Below are positions 43,771-53,611 of a stretch of 64,000 nt of DNA, piece after piece. The translations under genes were made by a program, and so were the position numbers. The notes under the pieces are model-generated. The model saw nothing but the letters and a program-made list of their open reading frames with translations, was not told the origin of the DNA and did not search any database. Position 1 is the stretch's first letter, and each line of letters opens with the position of its first letter. Source of the DNA: Hydrogenothermaceae bacterium (GTDB lineage Bacteria; Aquificota; Aquificia; Aquificales; Hydrogenothermaceae); the NCBI GenBank assembly GCA_026418535.1, contig JAOABC010000002.1:1-64000 (forward strand), read 5' to 3'.

Positions 43771-45090
43771 ATGAAGATATTAAGGTTGAAAGGTAAGGTT
43801 CTGAATGTTTGTATTGAGAGCTCTGGAGGGTTACTATGTTTTTCTTTTAGGAGAGTGAATAGAAGGTTTCAGTTAGCGGATAAATCTGTTCATAATAAAG
43901 GAGAGTTTAACTTATCTAAAGATTTTCTCTTCTCTAAGTTTATGGACACTCTAGAGATAAGAAAGGTAGAGATCCCAAAAGGGTTATCCAAAAAATTCAC
44001 GGAGGGTATAATTTCTCAAGAACTAGGAGAGGATATTTCGAAGAACAGTGTTTTTAAGTATGATACATGCTCCTTGAATGACAAGTCTAAGACTTTAAAT
44101 GTAATTTACTTTCACAAGACAGATTTCTACGACACATTTTCTGGAGATATAGCAGAAAAGGTAAAGTTTTTTACCTACATACCACTATCTCTAACACCTT
44201 TCCTCTCTGAATACATAGATAAGAACGTCTTGTATGTTCATCTTTTTGAGAATTCACTGTTTATAATCTTTTCTGTGAACGGTGTAATAGATTTCTACAG
44301 ATATTCACATGTATACACGAAAGAAGACATTTATGAGAATATAGTCCTAACTTACAGATATGTAAGTAGTTCTATAGGTAAGATAGATTTACTCCTCTTG
44401 AGTTTAAAGAATAGCGTAGAGATGTTGGAATCTTTGAATTTCTATGAGGTTTTTGGTAAAGATGTGGCTATGTTGAATCCTCTCTACTATCTGGATACAG
44501 AAGATGGAGATGTTGAAGGCCTGTATGATTGTATAATTCCTGTTGGAGTTATACTTCTATCAGAAAGTAATAGATACAACTTTCTTCCGGAGGATATCCT
44601 ATATGATAGGAACTTTATATTTTCCGTAAAAGTCTTATTGATTGTATTTTCAATAATTAGTTTAGGATTGCTTTTCAAGATTTTTATAAATGCTGCCGAT
44701 ATATTTGACAAATACTTGTATTTAAAGGATAAAGAGTTGCAGCTTAACAAAGATGTAGCCTACATTAAAGATAGAGTAAAGATCGAGAATATACAAATAC
44801 TGGAGGAGAGAAACAGTATAATAACATCAAGACTTTACCAGTCCAGAGTTTTTAATAGGCTTCTAAAGTATACTGATTTTTTTACCGAAGAAAATCTAAA
44901 GATAAGTATTGATAGAGCCGATAAAGGCTATATAGCAGAGTTGACTTTTAGTAAGAATTTTAACTCAATAAAGGAGGTAGAACGGTTCTATGAGCAAAAT
45001 AAAGACAAAATGTCTTTATCTAAGGATTACAAAAGCATGATGGTGGAGGCTAAGATAATATATGTTGAACCAGAAAAAGGCAAGCCTTAG
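43771..45090 (+). CDS. GspL-like (PilM-PilN fused) pilus assembly protein
   Basis: 439 residues: a cytoplasmic N-terminal domain of ~285 residues with the size and strand pattern of an actin-like PilM/GspL domain but without clear ATP motifs, one membrane helix at ~288-310 (VKVLLIVFSIISLGLLFKIF), a coiled coil (~315-360) and a small periplasmic ferredoxin-like domain. This is the layout of GspL, equal to PilM plus PilN in one chain. Call rests on topology and gene order (followed by PilO-, PilP-, secretin-, ATPase- and GspF-like genes). Confidence 0.65.
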   Translation: MKILRLKGKVLNVCIESSGGLLCFSFRRVNRRFQLADKSVHNKGEFNLSKDFLFSKFMDTLEIRKVEIPKGLSKKFTEGIISQELGEDISKNSVFKYDTCSLNDKSKTLNVIYFHKTDFYDTFSGDIAEKVKFFTYIPLSLTPFLSEYIDKNVLYVHLFENSLFIIFSVNGVIDFYRYSHVYTKEDIYENIVLTYRYVSSSIGKIDLLLLSLKNSVEMLESLNFYEVFGKDVAMLNPLYYLDTEDGDVEGLYDCIIPVGVILLSESNRYNFLPEDILYDRNFIFSVKVLLIVFSIISLGLLFKIFINAADIFDKYLYLKDKELQLNKDVAYIKDRVKIENIQILEERNSIITSRLYQSRVFNRLLKYTDFFTEENLKISIDRADKGYIAELTFSKNFNSIKEVERFYEQNKDKMSLSKDYKSMMVEAKIIYVEPEKGKP

Positions 45091-45553
45091 ATATAAAGTG
45101 TTGTATACATTTATTTCTGTCTTGTTCGGTATACTGATTTTTTTGAATTTTGCATTGGATAAGTTTAACGAAAAGATCTCTCAAGAAATTGTAAATTTAG
45201 AGAACAAACAGAGAGAGGTTTTGGTATTAAAGAAAGTACTCAAGAATACAACCTTGGATTTCTCTCCAAAATCAGCTGAAGATGTAAAGATGGATATGCT
45301 GGATGAGATAGATAAGCTCTCAAAAAGGTTTATGATTAATGTAGTAGAGGATTTTAATTTGGAAAACCAAAAAGTCTTAACTGTAAAACTTAGTTTGAAA
45401 AGTGATAGACTGAAAAAAGAGGATCTTGCGTCCTTTTTAAATTTACTAAATAGAGAGGATATATTCTTTTTAGTGGACAAACTGTCTATAGAGAAGGGTG
45501 GAAATGGTTCAACATTTGACGCACTTATCAAGATTAAAGGTATCGTTAAATAG
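45062..45553 (+). CDS. PilO/GspM-like inner-membrane protein
   Basis: 163 residues: N-terminal helix ~12-32 (VLYTFISVLFGILIFLNFAL), a coiled coil (EKISQEIVNLENKQREVLVL) and a small periplasmic domain ending with a beta strand that aligns with PilO-type cores. Overlaps the upstream gene by 29 bases and the next by 56. Assigned from topology and position. Confidence 0.6.
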   Translation: MLNQKKASLRYKVLYTFISVLFGILIFLNFALDKFNEKISQEIVNLENKQREVLVLKKVLKNTTLDFSPKSAEDVKMDMLDEIDKLSKRFMINVVEDFNLENQKVLTVKLSLKSDRLKKEDLASFLNLLNREDIFFLVDKLSIEKGGNGSTFDALIKIKGIVK

Positions 45554-46064
45554 GTATAGGCTAAGGTTAAAGGACACCCTATTTTTAGCTTTACCTATTT
45601 TGTTTGTTATGGCCTCTATCTTTTTAAGTAATAAAATCTACTCTATCTTAATGGATAGATATCTAAGTAATATAAAGTTAGTAGATACTTCATTTTTGGA
45701 GTCTTTAAGGAATCTCTCTTCCAAACCTCCTTTTGAAAACATACAAACAGAAGCACTTATTTCTTCCCTTAAAATTCGGGAAGTTCCTACTCAGGATTTT
45801 CCTCCTATGCCCCCTTTAAAAGATATGGGCCTTACAAAAATTCCACCTCCTGGAGGTCATGTATCCCAGGGTTTAGAAGCTACAAAGTTGGATTTAAAAC
45901 TTCAGGCAGTTTATATATCTGATAAAAGTAAGTTTGCTATTATAAATGGTAAAATATACAAAGAAAATACCTTTGACGATATTTTGAAGATTCTTAAGAT
46001 AGTGGAAGGTAGAGTTTTCATAGAACTTCATACTAAGGAGAGAAGATGGTTAAATCTAAACTAA
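45498..46064 (+). CDS. PilP/GspC-like pilus assembly protein
   Basis: 188 residues: basic N terminus, membrane helix ~26-48 (DTLFLALPILFVMASIFLS), a Pro-rich linker (PPMPPLKDMGLTKIPPPGG) and a C-terminal domain LKLQAVYISDKSKFAIINGK with VEGRVFIEL, the HR-type beta sandwich of GspC/PilP that contacts the secretin. GTG 45498 or ATG 45504 may be the start; the long overlap with the previous gene suggests the later one or a downstream TTG. Ends inside the secretin gene. Confidence 0.68.
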   Translation: MEMVQHLTHLSRLKVSLNRYRLRLKDTLFLALPILFVMASIFLSNKIYSILMDRYLSNIKLVDTSFLESLRNLSSKPPFENIQTEALISSLKIREVPTQDFPPMPPLKDMGLTKIPPPGGHVSQGLEATKLDLKLQAVYISDKSKFAIINGKIYKENTFDDILKILKIVEGRVFIELHTKERRWLNLN

Positions 46065-47551
46065 AAGGTGTAGTATTTGCTGTTGTTTTATGCATTATAT
46101 GTTTTTCATCAAAATTTGCTTTGGCTGAGGAGAATTTTTTAATTAAAATACACTTTTCAAACCAGCCGGAAGATGCTGTTATGAAAATCAACCCTGTACC
46201 TAATGGAGATGGGATAAATCTTTACGAGTCAGATTTGATACTTAAGAGAATAAAGACTTTTCAAGCCGAAAATGCACCTTTAAAAACCGTTTTATACGGA
46301 ATCCTTTCGGACACAAAGTTAAACGTATTATTTGACCCGGAGGTTAACTCTTCACTTCCTATAACTGTTAAGTTTGATGATGTAGACCTATTATCTGCTT
46401 TGAACTCTATTATGCAGATGTCAAACCTGAAGTTCGTCTTAGAGGGAAATATACTTAAAATAAAGGCTTTCGAGAAAAAGATTTTTAAGATTCCTTATGT
46501 TAAAACCATTTCTAGCTATACTTCTTCCATAGGGGGTAATATAACAGGTGGGGCTGCAGGAGCTGGTGGGGGAACTGCAGGAGGTACAGCAAGTGGAGGT
46601 GGTATATCTGGGAACTTCTCAGTTGAATTTGAAGGAACTAAAGATCAATACGATATATATACACAGATAGAAAACAATCTCAGAAGTATTCTTTCAGAAA
46701 AAGGTAAATACACTTTAAATAGACTAACTGGAGCACTTGTAGTAGAAGATAGGCCTGATAGGGTTAAACTTGTAGAGATTTTTCTGGCAAACCTAAAGAG
46801 AGAGTTAGATAAGCAGGTTTTGATAGAGGCTAGAATACTGGAAGTCTCCCTGAGTGATGGTTATCAGTATGGTATAGATTGGAACGCAGTTGCAAGAAAC
46901 TTCTTAAACAGTGCTGTGACTTTTTCTCAGAATCTATCCCTTGGTTCTTCTGTAGCGAGTCTGTCTGTAGTAAGAACCAACTTTAACGCTCTTATAAACG
47001 CAGTTGGAAACTTTGGAAAGGTAAACACCCTATCAAATCCAAGGATTTTAGTTACTAATAACCAAACGGCTGTTCTGACTAGTGGGAATATATACCCATT
47101 CTGGGATAAGCAAGTTAACATCACAGGTGGGACTGCTACAACTCAGCCATTTACAACAGTAACTTACGCTAGAAGGAATGTCTTAAGTGGAGTTTTATTA
47201 GGAGTTACCCCTAATATAGAAGACAACGGAGAAGTTTTACTAAACATAGTCCCTATCTCGACATCCATACAGGGTATAAGACAGTATAAAGAAGGAAACG
47301 TTGTTGTAGCAGAATCTCCTATACTTAACATAAAAGAGAGTGGAACTGTGGTTAGAGCTAAAGACGGTGATATCATTATAATAGGTGGGTTAATAGATAA
47401 AACAGAAAAAAACGAAGAGACTAAAGCCCCTCTACTAGGTGACATACCTTTGCTAGGTTACCTTTTTAAACAGAAGGCTGTATCTACAGAAAAGAAAGAA
47501 TTGATAATCTTTTTGAAAGTTACAAAGGTCAATTTGGACAAGCCTTATTAG
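46046..47551 (+). CDS. Type II/IV pilus secretin (PilQ/MshL-like)
   Basis: 501 residues. Signal peptide (VVFAVVLCIICFSSKFALA), an N-terminal STN-like domain (PLKTVLYGILSDTKLNVLFD), a Gly/Thr/Ala-rich loop at ~163-190, an N1 domain (LVEIFLANLKRELDKQVLIEA) and the secretin channel with KVNTLSNPRILVTNNQTA and the C-terminal GGLIDKTEKNEETKAPLLGD. Forms the outer-membrane pore for the pilus. Short and AMIN-free, so closer to MshL/GspD than to PilQ. AAGGAGAG seven bases before ATG. Confidence 0.93.
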   Translation: MVKSKLKGVVFAVVLCIICFSSKFALAEENFLIKIHFSNQPEDAVMKINPVPNGDGINLYESDLILKRIKTFQAENAPLKTVLYGILSDTKLNVLFDPEVNSSLPITVKFDDVDLLSALNSIMQMSNLKFVLEGNILKIKAFEKKIFKIPYVKTISSYTSSIGGNITGGAAGAGGGTAGGTASGGGISGNFSVEFEGTKDQYDIYTQIENNLRSILSEKGKYTLNRLTGALVVEDRPDRVKLVEIFLANLKRELDKQVLIEARILEVSLSDGYQYGIDWNAVARNFLNSAVTFSQNLSLGSSVASLSVVRTNFNALINAVGNFGKVNTLSNPRILVTNNQTAVLTSGNIYPFWDKQVNITGGTATTQPFTTVTYARRNVLSGVLLGVTPNIEDNGEVLLNIVPISTSIQGIRQYKEGNVVVAESPILNIKESGTVVRAKDGDIIIIGGLIDKTEKNEETKAPLLGDIPLLGYLFKQKAVSTEKKELIIFLKVTKVNLDKPY

Positions 47552-47560
47552 AGGTGGGGG

Positions 47561-49231
47561 ATGGCTAAGTTACCTATAGGTGAACTCTTAAAGAAGTTTG
47601 GCTATATTAACGAAAAACAGTTAGAATTCACAGCAAAGATAAAGAAGATACATCAAAATAAGTTCTTCGGAGAGATACTGAAGGATCTATACTTTGTATC
47701 CTCTATGGAGATAGCAAAAGCCCTATCTTTACAATCTGGTAAAGAGTATATCGACTTAAATGAAGTTTACCCATCAAAAGAAGCTTTGTATCTTGTTCCA
47801 CAGGATATTGCAACACAGTATAAACTCTTACCTCTTAGTGTTGAAGAGGGTAAAATTACAGTTGCTATCAGTGACCCTTATAACATAATAGCTGTAGATA
47901 TCCTCAAAAAGAGGCTTGGAAAAGAAGTAGAAATATTTGTCGCAGAAGAGGAGAAGATACTTAGATACATACAGATATACTACTTTCTATTAGAAAATCC
48001 TACAGAGAAAAAGTATGAGTCTTTGATAGGAAGGTTAAAAACCGAGGGCGTAAATACTGTCCTTCCGGAGCTGGTTGATTTTACTTTGAGTGAGTCTATT
48101 ATACAAAGAGCTTCAGACATACACATATCACCTCAGTTTTTATCTACAGATGTGTTCGTAAGGGTTGATGGGGTAATGAAACACCTATTCTCTTTTCCCA
48201 AAGAGATTCACCAATCCATAGTATCTCGGATAAAAGTACTTTCTAACCTAAATATAGCGGAACAGAGATTGCCGCAAGATGGTAGTTTTAGCTATACTTT
48301 TATGGGAGGAACGTACGACTTTAGAGTTTCTACTGTTCCATCCAGTTTTGGGGAAAACATTGTTCTTAGGATACTGTCAAAAAATCTCTCTCTGTTTAGT
48401 CTAAATAACTTAGGTTTAAGAGACTTTCAAATAGAAATTATAAATAGCTTAATCAGGAAAACACAAGGTATATTTCTGATAACTGGTCCTACAGGCTCGG
48501 GAAAAACTACTACTCTCTACTCAATACTTAGGAAGATAAATGCTTTAGAGAAAAACATAATCACAGTAGAAGACCCTATAGAGTACAAATTCCCATTTAT
48601 AAAGCAGACTCAGGTTAGTGATAAGATAGGTTTTACTTTCAGTGCTGCTGTTAGAGCGTTTCTAAGGCAAGATCCGGATGTTATACTGATAGGAGAGATA
48701 AGGGATGAAGAGACTGCAGAAATAGCTATTAAATCATCTATAACTGGACACTTAGTACTCTCCACACTCCACACAAACTCCTCCATATCTGCTATACCAA
48801 GACTGTTAGATTTGAAAGTTAAACCTTTTATGATAGCATCTTCCTTGGTGGCCGTCTCTGCTCAAAGACTAGTAAGGAAGCTCTGTCCTTTCTGTAAGGA
48901 GAAAAGAGAGTTTAGTTTTGATGCGTTGGTAAAGATAGGGTTTAAACCTGAAAGTCTAGAAAAAGTTGGAGTGAAGACATCATTAGAGGGTTTTAGTAGT
49001 GGTAAAGGATGTGAGAAGTGTGGGGGAACTGGTTACATCGGCAGGAAGCTTTTAGCTGAGATATTTGAGATAGACGATGAGATAGCTGATATGATAGCGG
49101 ACAACCTGTCGATAACCAAGATTTACCAAAAAGCTATCGAAAAGGGAATGAAAACCATAGAAGATGTTGCTATTCTTGATATTATGGACGGTATAACATC
49201 TCCTCAAGAGGTTATGAGGGTTATAGCTTAA
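47561..49231 (+). CDS. Pilus assembly ATPase, GspE/PilB/MshE type
   Basis: 556 residues. N-terminal MshEN/GspE-N domain with IAKALSLQSGKEYIDLNEVY, then the hexameric ATPase: Walker A GPTGSGKT at 309-316, Asp box PDVILIGEIRDEETAEIA, His box STLHTNSS. Tetracysteine zinc site CPFC at 442-445 and CEKC near 483-486. Powers pilus extension. No second ATPase (PilT) for retraction is in the window. Overlaps the GspF gene by one base (TTAATGG). Confidence 0.94.
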   Translation: MAKLPIGELLKKFGYINEKQLEFTAKIKKIHQNKFFGEILKDLYFVSSMEIAKALSLQSGKEYIDLNEVYPSKEALYLVPQDIATQYKLLPLSVEEGKITVAISDPYNIIAVDILKKRLGKEVEIFVAEEEKILRYIQIYYFLLENPTEKKYESLIGRLKTEGVNTVLPELVDFTLSESIIQRASDIHISPQFLSTDVFVRVDGVMKHLFSFPKEIHQSIVSRIKVLSNLNIAEQRLPQDGSFSYTFMGGTYDFRVSTVPSSFGENIVLRILSKNLSLFSLNNLGLRDFQIEIINSLIRKTQGIFLITGPTGSGKTTTLYSILRKINALEKNIITVEDPIEYKFPFIKQTQVSDKIGFTFSAAVRAFLRQDPDVILIGEIRDEETAEIAIKSSITGHLVLSTLHTNSSISAIPRLLDLKVKPFMIASSLVAVSAQRLVRKLCPFCKEKREFSFDALVKIGFKPESLEKVGVKTSLEGFSSGKGCEKCGGTGYIGRKLLAEIFEIDDEIADMIADNLSITKIYQKAIEKGMKTIEDVAILDIMDGITSPQEVMRVIA

Positions 49232-50460
49232 TGGAAACATTCTTTGTGTATGCGGTAGATACAGAGGGAAAAAGGGTCCGTAGACTTATCTCTTCAAAGG
49301 ACGAAGTTAGTCTCCTTAAAGACTTGAGAATGTATAATCTTTATCCTTTAACTGTTATAAAAGTTCCTGCTATGCTACTTTATATATTTAAATATAGTCC
49401 ATTTAGTCGTAAACAGGTAAAGCTCCCTGAACTATCTGAACTCTTTGACAACCTTCACGTTATACTGAAGTCAGGTATACCTATAATCTCAGGTATTAAT
49501 GATATAATAGAAACAACAGAAAACAAGAGGCTAAAGGTAGTTCTTCAAGATATAAACTCTATCTTGAACACAGGCGGTTCTATTTCTGAAGCCTTCTCAA
49601 AATACTCTGACCTGTTTGGACCAACAGTTATAACCCTCATAAAGGTTGGTGAAGAAACAGGAACTTTAGATAGGATATGTAAGGACGCTTCAACATACTA
49701 CAAGAAAATTTACGATATTAGGTCAAAAACAAAACAGGCTCTTATTTACCCTGCTTTTACACTCTTTGGAATAATGGGTGCTATGCTGTTTTGGATGATA
49801 TATGTCCTACCAAAAATAATAGAAGCCTTTGAGAACTTTGATATAGAGCTGCCTATAATAACCAAGTTTCTCATTGCAAGCTCTGCATTCCTCAAGTCAA
49901 ACATATTATTTATAATAATTTTCATCTTTGGGCTTATAATCCTAATCAGGGTACTTAGAGCGAAGAATTATAGATTTAAGTTTATAACAGATATAGCTCT
50001 TCTAAAGCTACCTGTTATAGGAGTAATTTTAACATACTTTTACTATGCCTTTATCTCAGAGTATATGAGAGTGATGATAAAGTCTGGTGTTAGCATTTCC
50101 AGGTCCTTAGAGATACTAAAACAGTCTGTTCACAATGAACTGTTTAAAACATCCTTGGACAAGAGTTTAGAGATGATAATAAATGGAACAGCTATAGCAG
50201 AGGCTTTCAAAAAACAACAGCTCTACAGTCCTATGATTATCCGGATGATAAGTATAGGTGAAAACACAGGAAGCTTAGAGGAACAGTTTGAGTACATATC
50301 CTCCTATTACTACGGGAAAGTAGACTATATAACCCAGAATATTGCCAAGATGATAGAGCCTATAGTTATGATGTTTGTAGGTGTGTTCATGTTAGTTATT
50401 ATCTTAGGTTTGATGGGACCTATATACAACTTAATCTCCTCTATAGCGAAGACAGGATAA
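49231..50460 (+). CDS. Pilus inner-membrane platform protein, GspF/PilC type
   Basis: 409 residues with two repeated GspF domains. Each starts with a cytoplasmic helical bundle (LFDNLHVILKSGIPII and EYMRVMIKSGVSISRSLEIL) and ends with long membrane helices; IKVGEETGTLDRI and ISIGENTGSLEEQ are the paired family motifs. Works with the ATPase to insert pilins. Last gene of the operon; it ends one base before convergent feoB, with no visible terminator. Confidence 0.94.
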   Translation: METFFVYAVDTEGKRVRRLISSKDEVSLLKDLRMYNLYPLTVIKVPAMLLYIFKYSPFSRKQVKLPELSELFDNLHVILKSGIPIISGINDIIETTENKRLKVVLQDINSILNTGGSISEAFSKYSDLFGPTVITLIKVGEETGTLDRICKDASTYYKKIYDIRSKTKQALIYPAFTLFGIMGAMLFWMIYVLPKIIEAFENFDIELPIITKFLIASSAFLKSNILFIIIFIFGLIILIRVLRAKNYRFKFITDIALLKLPVIGVILTYFYYAFISEYMRVMIKSGVSISRSLEILKQSVHNELFKTSLDKSLEMIINGTAIAEAFKKQQLYSPMIIRMISIGENTGSLEEQFEYISSYYYGKVDYITQNIAKMIEPIVMMFVGVFMLVIILGLMGPIYNLISSIAKTG

Positions 50461-50461
50461 C

Positions 50462-52600
50462 TTAACTGAGTATCCTATAGATTATTAAGCTCGCTATGTA
50501 GGCTGTGATGAAGTTTATGCCGATAGATGCAAGCATCCACTTTATACTTCCAAGTTCCTGTCTTATAGCAAATACGGTAGCAAGGCAGGGGGTATAGAGT
50601 AGTAAGAATACTAGAAATGAGTATGCAGAAGCTGGAGTGAACTCTGACTTTATAACCTCCATCAACCCTGTATCTTGCTCTTGGGGTTTTTTCTCCACGA
50701 ATCCAAACTTCTCTCCTAAACTCTTTGACAAAACTACAAAAGACTCAAAGAAGCCGCTAATCGTATTTCTTATAAACTCTGAAAAGGTTATACTCTCTTC
50801 TTTTTTCTCTACGCTTTCAGAGATGTATACATTTCCCATAGTAGATATAACCACTTCTTTAGCTATAAAACCTGAAAAGAGAGAAGTTGTTGCTTGCCAT
50901 GTACCAAAACCTATCGGCTCAAATATAACAGATACCTCTTTAGATACCTTCCCTAGGATACTCTCCTCCTTTGTTGCTCCAAATGGAACATTGGTCAAAA
51001 ACCAGATAACTACAGATGTGGCAAATATGAGTGTACCAGCCTCTACAAGAAAGAATTTTACCCTTATCCAGCTTATAGAGAGGATATACTTTAGGGTGGG
51101 TATTCTGTAAGGAGGAAGCTCAAGTATGAAGTATGAAGAATGAAGATGAAAGTAAAACCTGTTTAGTATAACCGCTACAACTATTGCTGTTAGTATTCCA
51201 AGTGTGTAAAGAGAAAATATTATCAGGCCTTTATGGGAGCTAAAGAATATAGAAACGAAGAAAGCGAATACAGTCAACCTTGCTCCACAGGACATGAAAG
51301 GAATCAGAAGTACTGTAAGTATCTTCTCCTTGGGACTGTCTATAACTCTACTTGAGTACACAGCAGGAACATTACAACCAAATCCAAGGAGTAAGGGTAT
51401 AAAGGACTTACCACTTAGTCCAAACAAGCTCATAAACCTATCCATCAGGAAAGCTGCTCTGGCTATATAACCACTACCCTCTAAAAAAGCTATAATTATG
51501 TATAGTGCAAACAGCACCGGAATAAACACTAATACAAAACCAACACCCCCAAGGACTCCCTCCACGATGAAGGATTTTAACCACAGGGGAAATTTTGCCT
51601 CTTCAAGGTATACTTTGACTAATAAGGACATATTTCCCAGAGTACTGTCTAACCAGTCAACGAAAGGTGTAGAAAATGTAAAAGTTATCTCAAAGCTAAG
51701 CCAAAGGAGTAAAAAAAATATAGGTATCCCAAAGTATCTGTGAAGGAAAACTTTATCAAGGACCAGAGAAAAGTTTACACTCTCCTCATCAGATGTTTTC
51801 TGGACTACACACTGCTTGAGTAAGTTCAGCACAAGTCCATATCTTTGTTCTATTAACAGAGCTTTCACATCTTTTCCAAACAGTTTCTCAACCATCCTTC
51901 TAAGATCAGAAATACTCTCTTTCAATCCATCCTCCAACTCTTCTTCTATAGAACCTTCAAGTAGGGAGGATAATAGGTATCTTCGTGGATATATATCTAA
52001 AAGAGATGGTTGATACTTCTCTACCAATCTCTGGACTTCTGAGAGGAAATTCTTAACTTCCGGTTCAAAATGCTTACACTGGGAAAGATTTACAGAGAGG
52101 CTCTTCTCATACTGGTTTATTATCTCCTCTAAGAGTTGAGTTATACCAATTTGTTTAATGGCAGATGTGGGCACAGTGGGTAAACAGAGGAGATTGGACA
52201 ATCTCTTATAGTCTATCTCTAAACTTCTATCCTTTATCTCATCCCACATGTTCAGTGATAAGACCATAGGTATATCAAGGTCAAGTAGTTGGACTGTTAG
52301 ATAGAGGTTCCTTTTAATATTTCCACTATCCACCACATTGAGAATGACATCAGGTTTTTCTTTTATTAGGAAATCTATGGATATCTTTCCTTCAGCTGTC
52401 TGGTTTGATAGGCTATATATACCAGGTAAATCTATGAGATTTATAGTATATCCTCTATATTCTACTGTTGCTTCTATTTTCTCTACAGTTACCCCTGTCC
52501 AGTTTCCGACTTTTATGTTTGTTCCAGCTATGGCATTTATAAGGGCACTCTTTCCGACATTTGGATTCCCTACAACCCCGACCCTTATCCTCTTACTCAT
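50462..52600 (-). CDS. feoB: Ferrous iron transporter FeoB
   Basis: 712 residues. Cytoplasmic G domain: G1 GNPNVGKS at 11-18, G3 DLPGIYS, G4 NMWD; a helical GDI-like region, then about eight membrane helices with two Gate motifs (GFGCNVPAVYS and SCGARLTVFAF). Imports Fe2+. Start overlaps the feoA stop by eight bases. Iron supply suits an organism rich in iron-sulfur and heme enzymes. No feoC. Confidence 0.96.
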   Translation of the reverse strand: MSKRIRVGVVGNPNVGKSALINAIAGTNIKVGNWTGVTVEKIEATVEYRGYTINLIDLPGIYSLSNQTAEGKISIDFLIKEKPDVILNVVDSGNIKRNLYLTVQLLDLDIPMVLSLNMWDEIKDRSLEIDYKRLSNLLCLPTVPTSAIKQIGITQLLEEIINQYEKSLSVNLSQCKHFEPEVKNFLSEVQRLVEKYQPSLLDIYPRRYLLSSLLEGSIEEELEDGLKESISDLRRMVEKLFGKDVKALLIEQRYGLVLNLLKQCVVQKTSDEESVNFSLVLDKVFLHRYFGIPIFFLLLWLSFEITFTFSTPFVDWLDSTLGNMSLLVKVYLEEAKFPLWLKSFIVEGVLGGVGFVLVFIPVLFALYIIIAFLEGSGYIARAAFLMDRFMSLFGLSGKSFIPLLLGFGCNVPAVYSSRVIDSPKEKILTVLLIPFMSCGARLTVFAFFVSIFFSSHKGLIIFSLYTLGILTAIVVAVILNRFYFHLHSSYFILELPPYRIPTLKYILSISWIRVKFFLVEAGTLIFATSVVIWFLTNVPFGATKEESILGKVSKEVSVIFEPIGFGTWQATTSLFSGFIAKEVVISTMGNVYISESVEKKEESITFSEFIRNTISGFFESFVVLSKSLGEKFGFVEKKPQEQDTGLMEVIKSEFTPASAYSFLVFLLLYTPCLATVFAIRQELGSIKWMLASIGINFITAYIASLIIYRILS

Positions 52601-52829
52601 TTTCTACCTCAACCACTATCCCTTGAGCTTCTCTTTTCCGGAGAGCTAAGCAGTAATTCCCTACCCTTATCTTCACAGGACCCCCTAAAGGGGCATCTTG
52701 AAGTATCTCTATCTCCTGACCTGGTATCAATCCTAACTCATACAGTTTATCCCGCAACTCCTGAGGTAGTTCTATCCTTTTTATACTGACCCTCAGACCT
52801 TTTTCTATCTCTGTAATACTCTTTTCCAT
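52593..52829 (-). CDS. feoA: Ferrous iron transport accessory protein FeoA
   Basis: 78 residues, SH3-like: LRDKLYELGLIPGQEIEILQ, APLGGPVKIRVGNYCLALRK and ending in a Glu-rich tail. Acts on FeoB. Overlaps feoB by eight bases. A TATAAT (52862-52867, minus strand) lies 33 bases before the ATG, with no good -35; no clear Fur-type box was seen. Confidence 0.93.
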   Translation of the reverse strand: MEKSITEIEKGLRVSIKRIELPQELRDKLYELGLIPGQEIEILQDAPLGGPVKIRVGNYCLALRKREAQGIVVEVENE

Positions 52830-52899
52830 AGTTTTCCTTTGAAATTTAGTCTCAATAAATAATTATATACCATATCTGGAGGTATGTTTATGAGCCAAG

Positions 52900-53574
52900 C
52901 TATAGGAGCAATGTCAGAAAAAAGCTGTATACAGGCATCACTATGAAGCCAATCACACCAGTAAACAAAAGCAAGATAAGTATAAAAAACCCATACTGCT
53001 CGTAAGGAGCTACCTTTTCATAGATGTTTATAGGAAGTAAGGAGAGGAGTATATGACCCCCATCTAAAGGGGGGATAGGAAGCAGGTTAAAGATTGCCAA
53101 CACTAAGTTTATGATAACAGAGTATTTAAAGAAGATAGCTAAGGGCACGATCACAGACTCTATGAACCAAGCTCCTAATGTAGATGCCATAGAGCTGAGG
53201 ATTTCAGGATTAGTAAATATATGGTATAGAGCACTAAACAAAATAGCTAAGGATATATTTGTGATAGGTCCTGCTGAGGATGTGACTGCAGTTCCCGATC
53301 TATAATCAAGTTTTCTGAAGTTGTAAGGGTTTATAGGAACAGGTTTAGCCCATCCAAAGAGAAAAGGAGAACCAATCAGTATGAGCAAAGCAGGAAGTAC
53401 TATGGATCCAAGTGGGTCTATGTGGGGTAGAGGGTTTAAAGTTAGTCTATTCTCTCTTTTAGCAGTATCATCTCCAAGTTTATAGGCTACAAACCCGTGG
53501 GCCACTTCGTGCATGATAACCGCAAACATCAAAGCTGGTATCATGAATATAACATCAATAACTTTTAGTTCCAA
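52900..53574 (-). CDS. Site-2-type intramembrane zinc metalloprotease (M50)
   Basis: 224 residues, about six helices. Zinc site HEVAH at 22-26 in the first helix and the second metal motif NLLPIPPLDGGHIL near 165. Short M50B form without PDZ or CBS, as in the Aquificota/thermophile S2P group (YwhC/SpoIVFB-like). Substrate unknown. Its promoter overlaps that of the divergent ATP synthase operon. Confidence 0.92.
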   Translation of the reverse strand: MELKVIDVIFMIPALMFAVIMHEVAHGFVAYKLGDDTAKRENRLTLNPLPHIDPLGSIVLPALLILIGSPFLFGWAKPVPINPYNFRKLDYRSGTAVTSSAGPITNISLAILFSALYHIFTNPEILSSMASTLGAWFIESVIVPLAIFFKYSVIINLVLAIFNLLPIPPLDGGHILLSLLPINIYEKVAPYEQYGFFILILLLFTGVIGFIVMPVYSFFLTLLL

Positions 53575-53611
53575 CTTTCAACTCCGGAAGTAGGATAAAA
53601 AAGAGGTTTTT

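Noticed and set aside
40803-50460. Competence (DNA-uptake) locus linked to TCCGGA as uptake tag
   Set aside because: No comEA, comEC or dprA is in the window, and known uptake tags are longer and not palindromic; kept only as one of several hypotheses in the TCCGGA finding.
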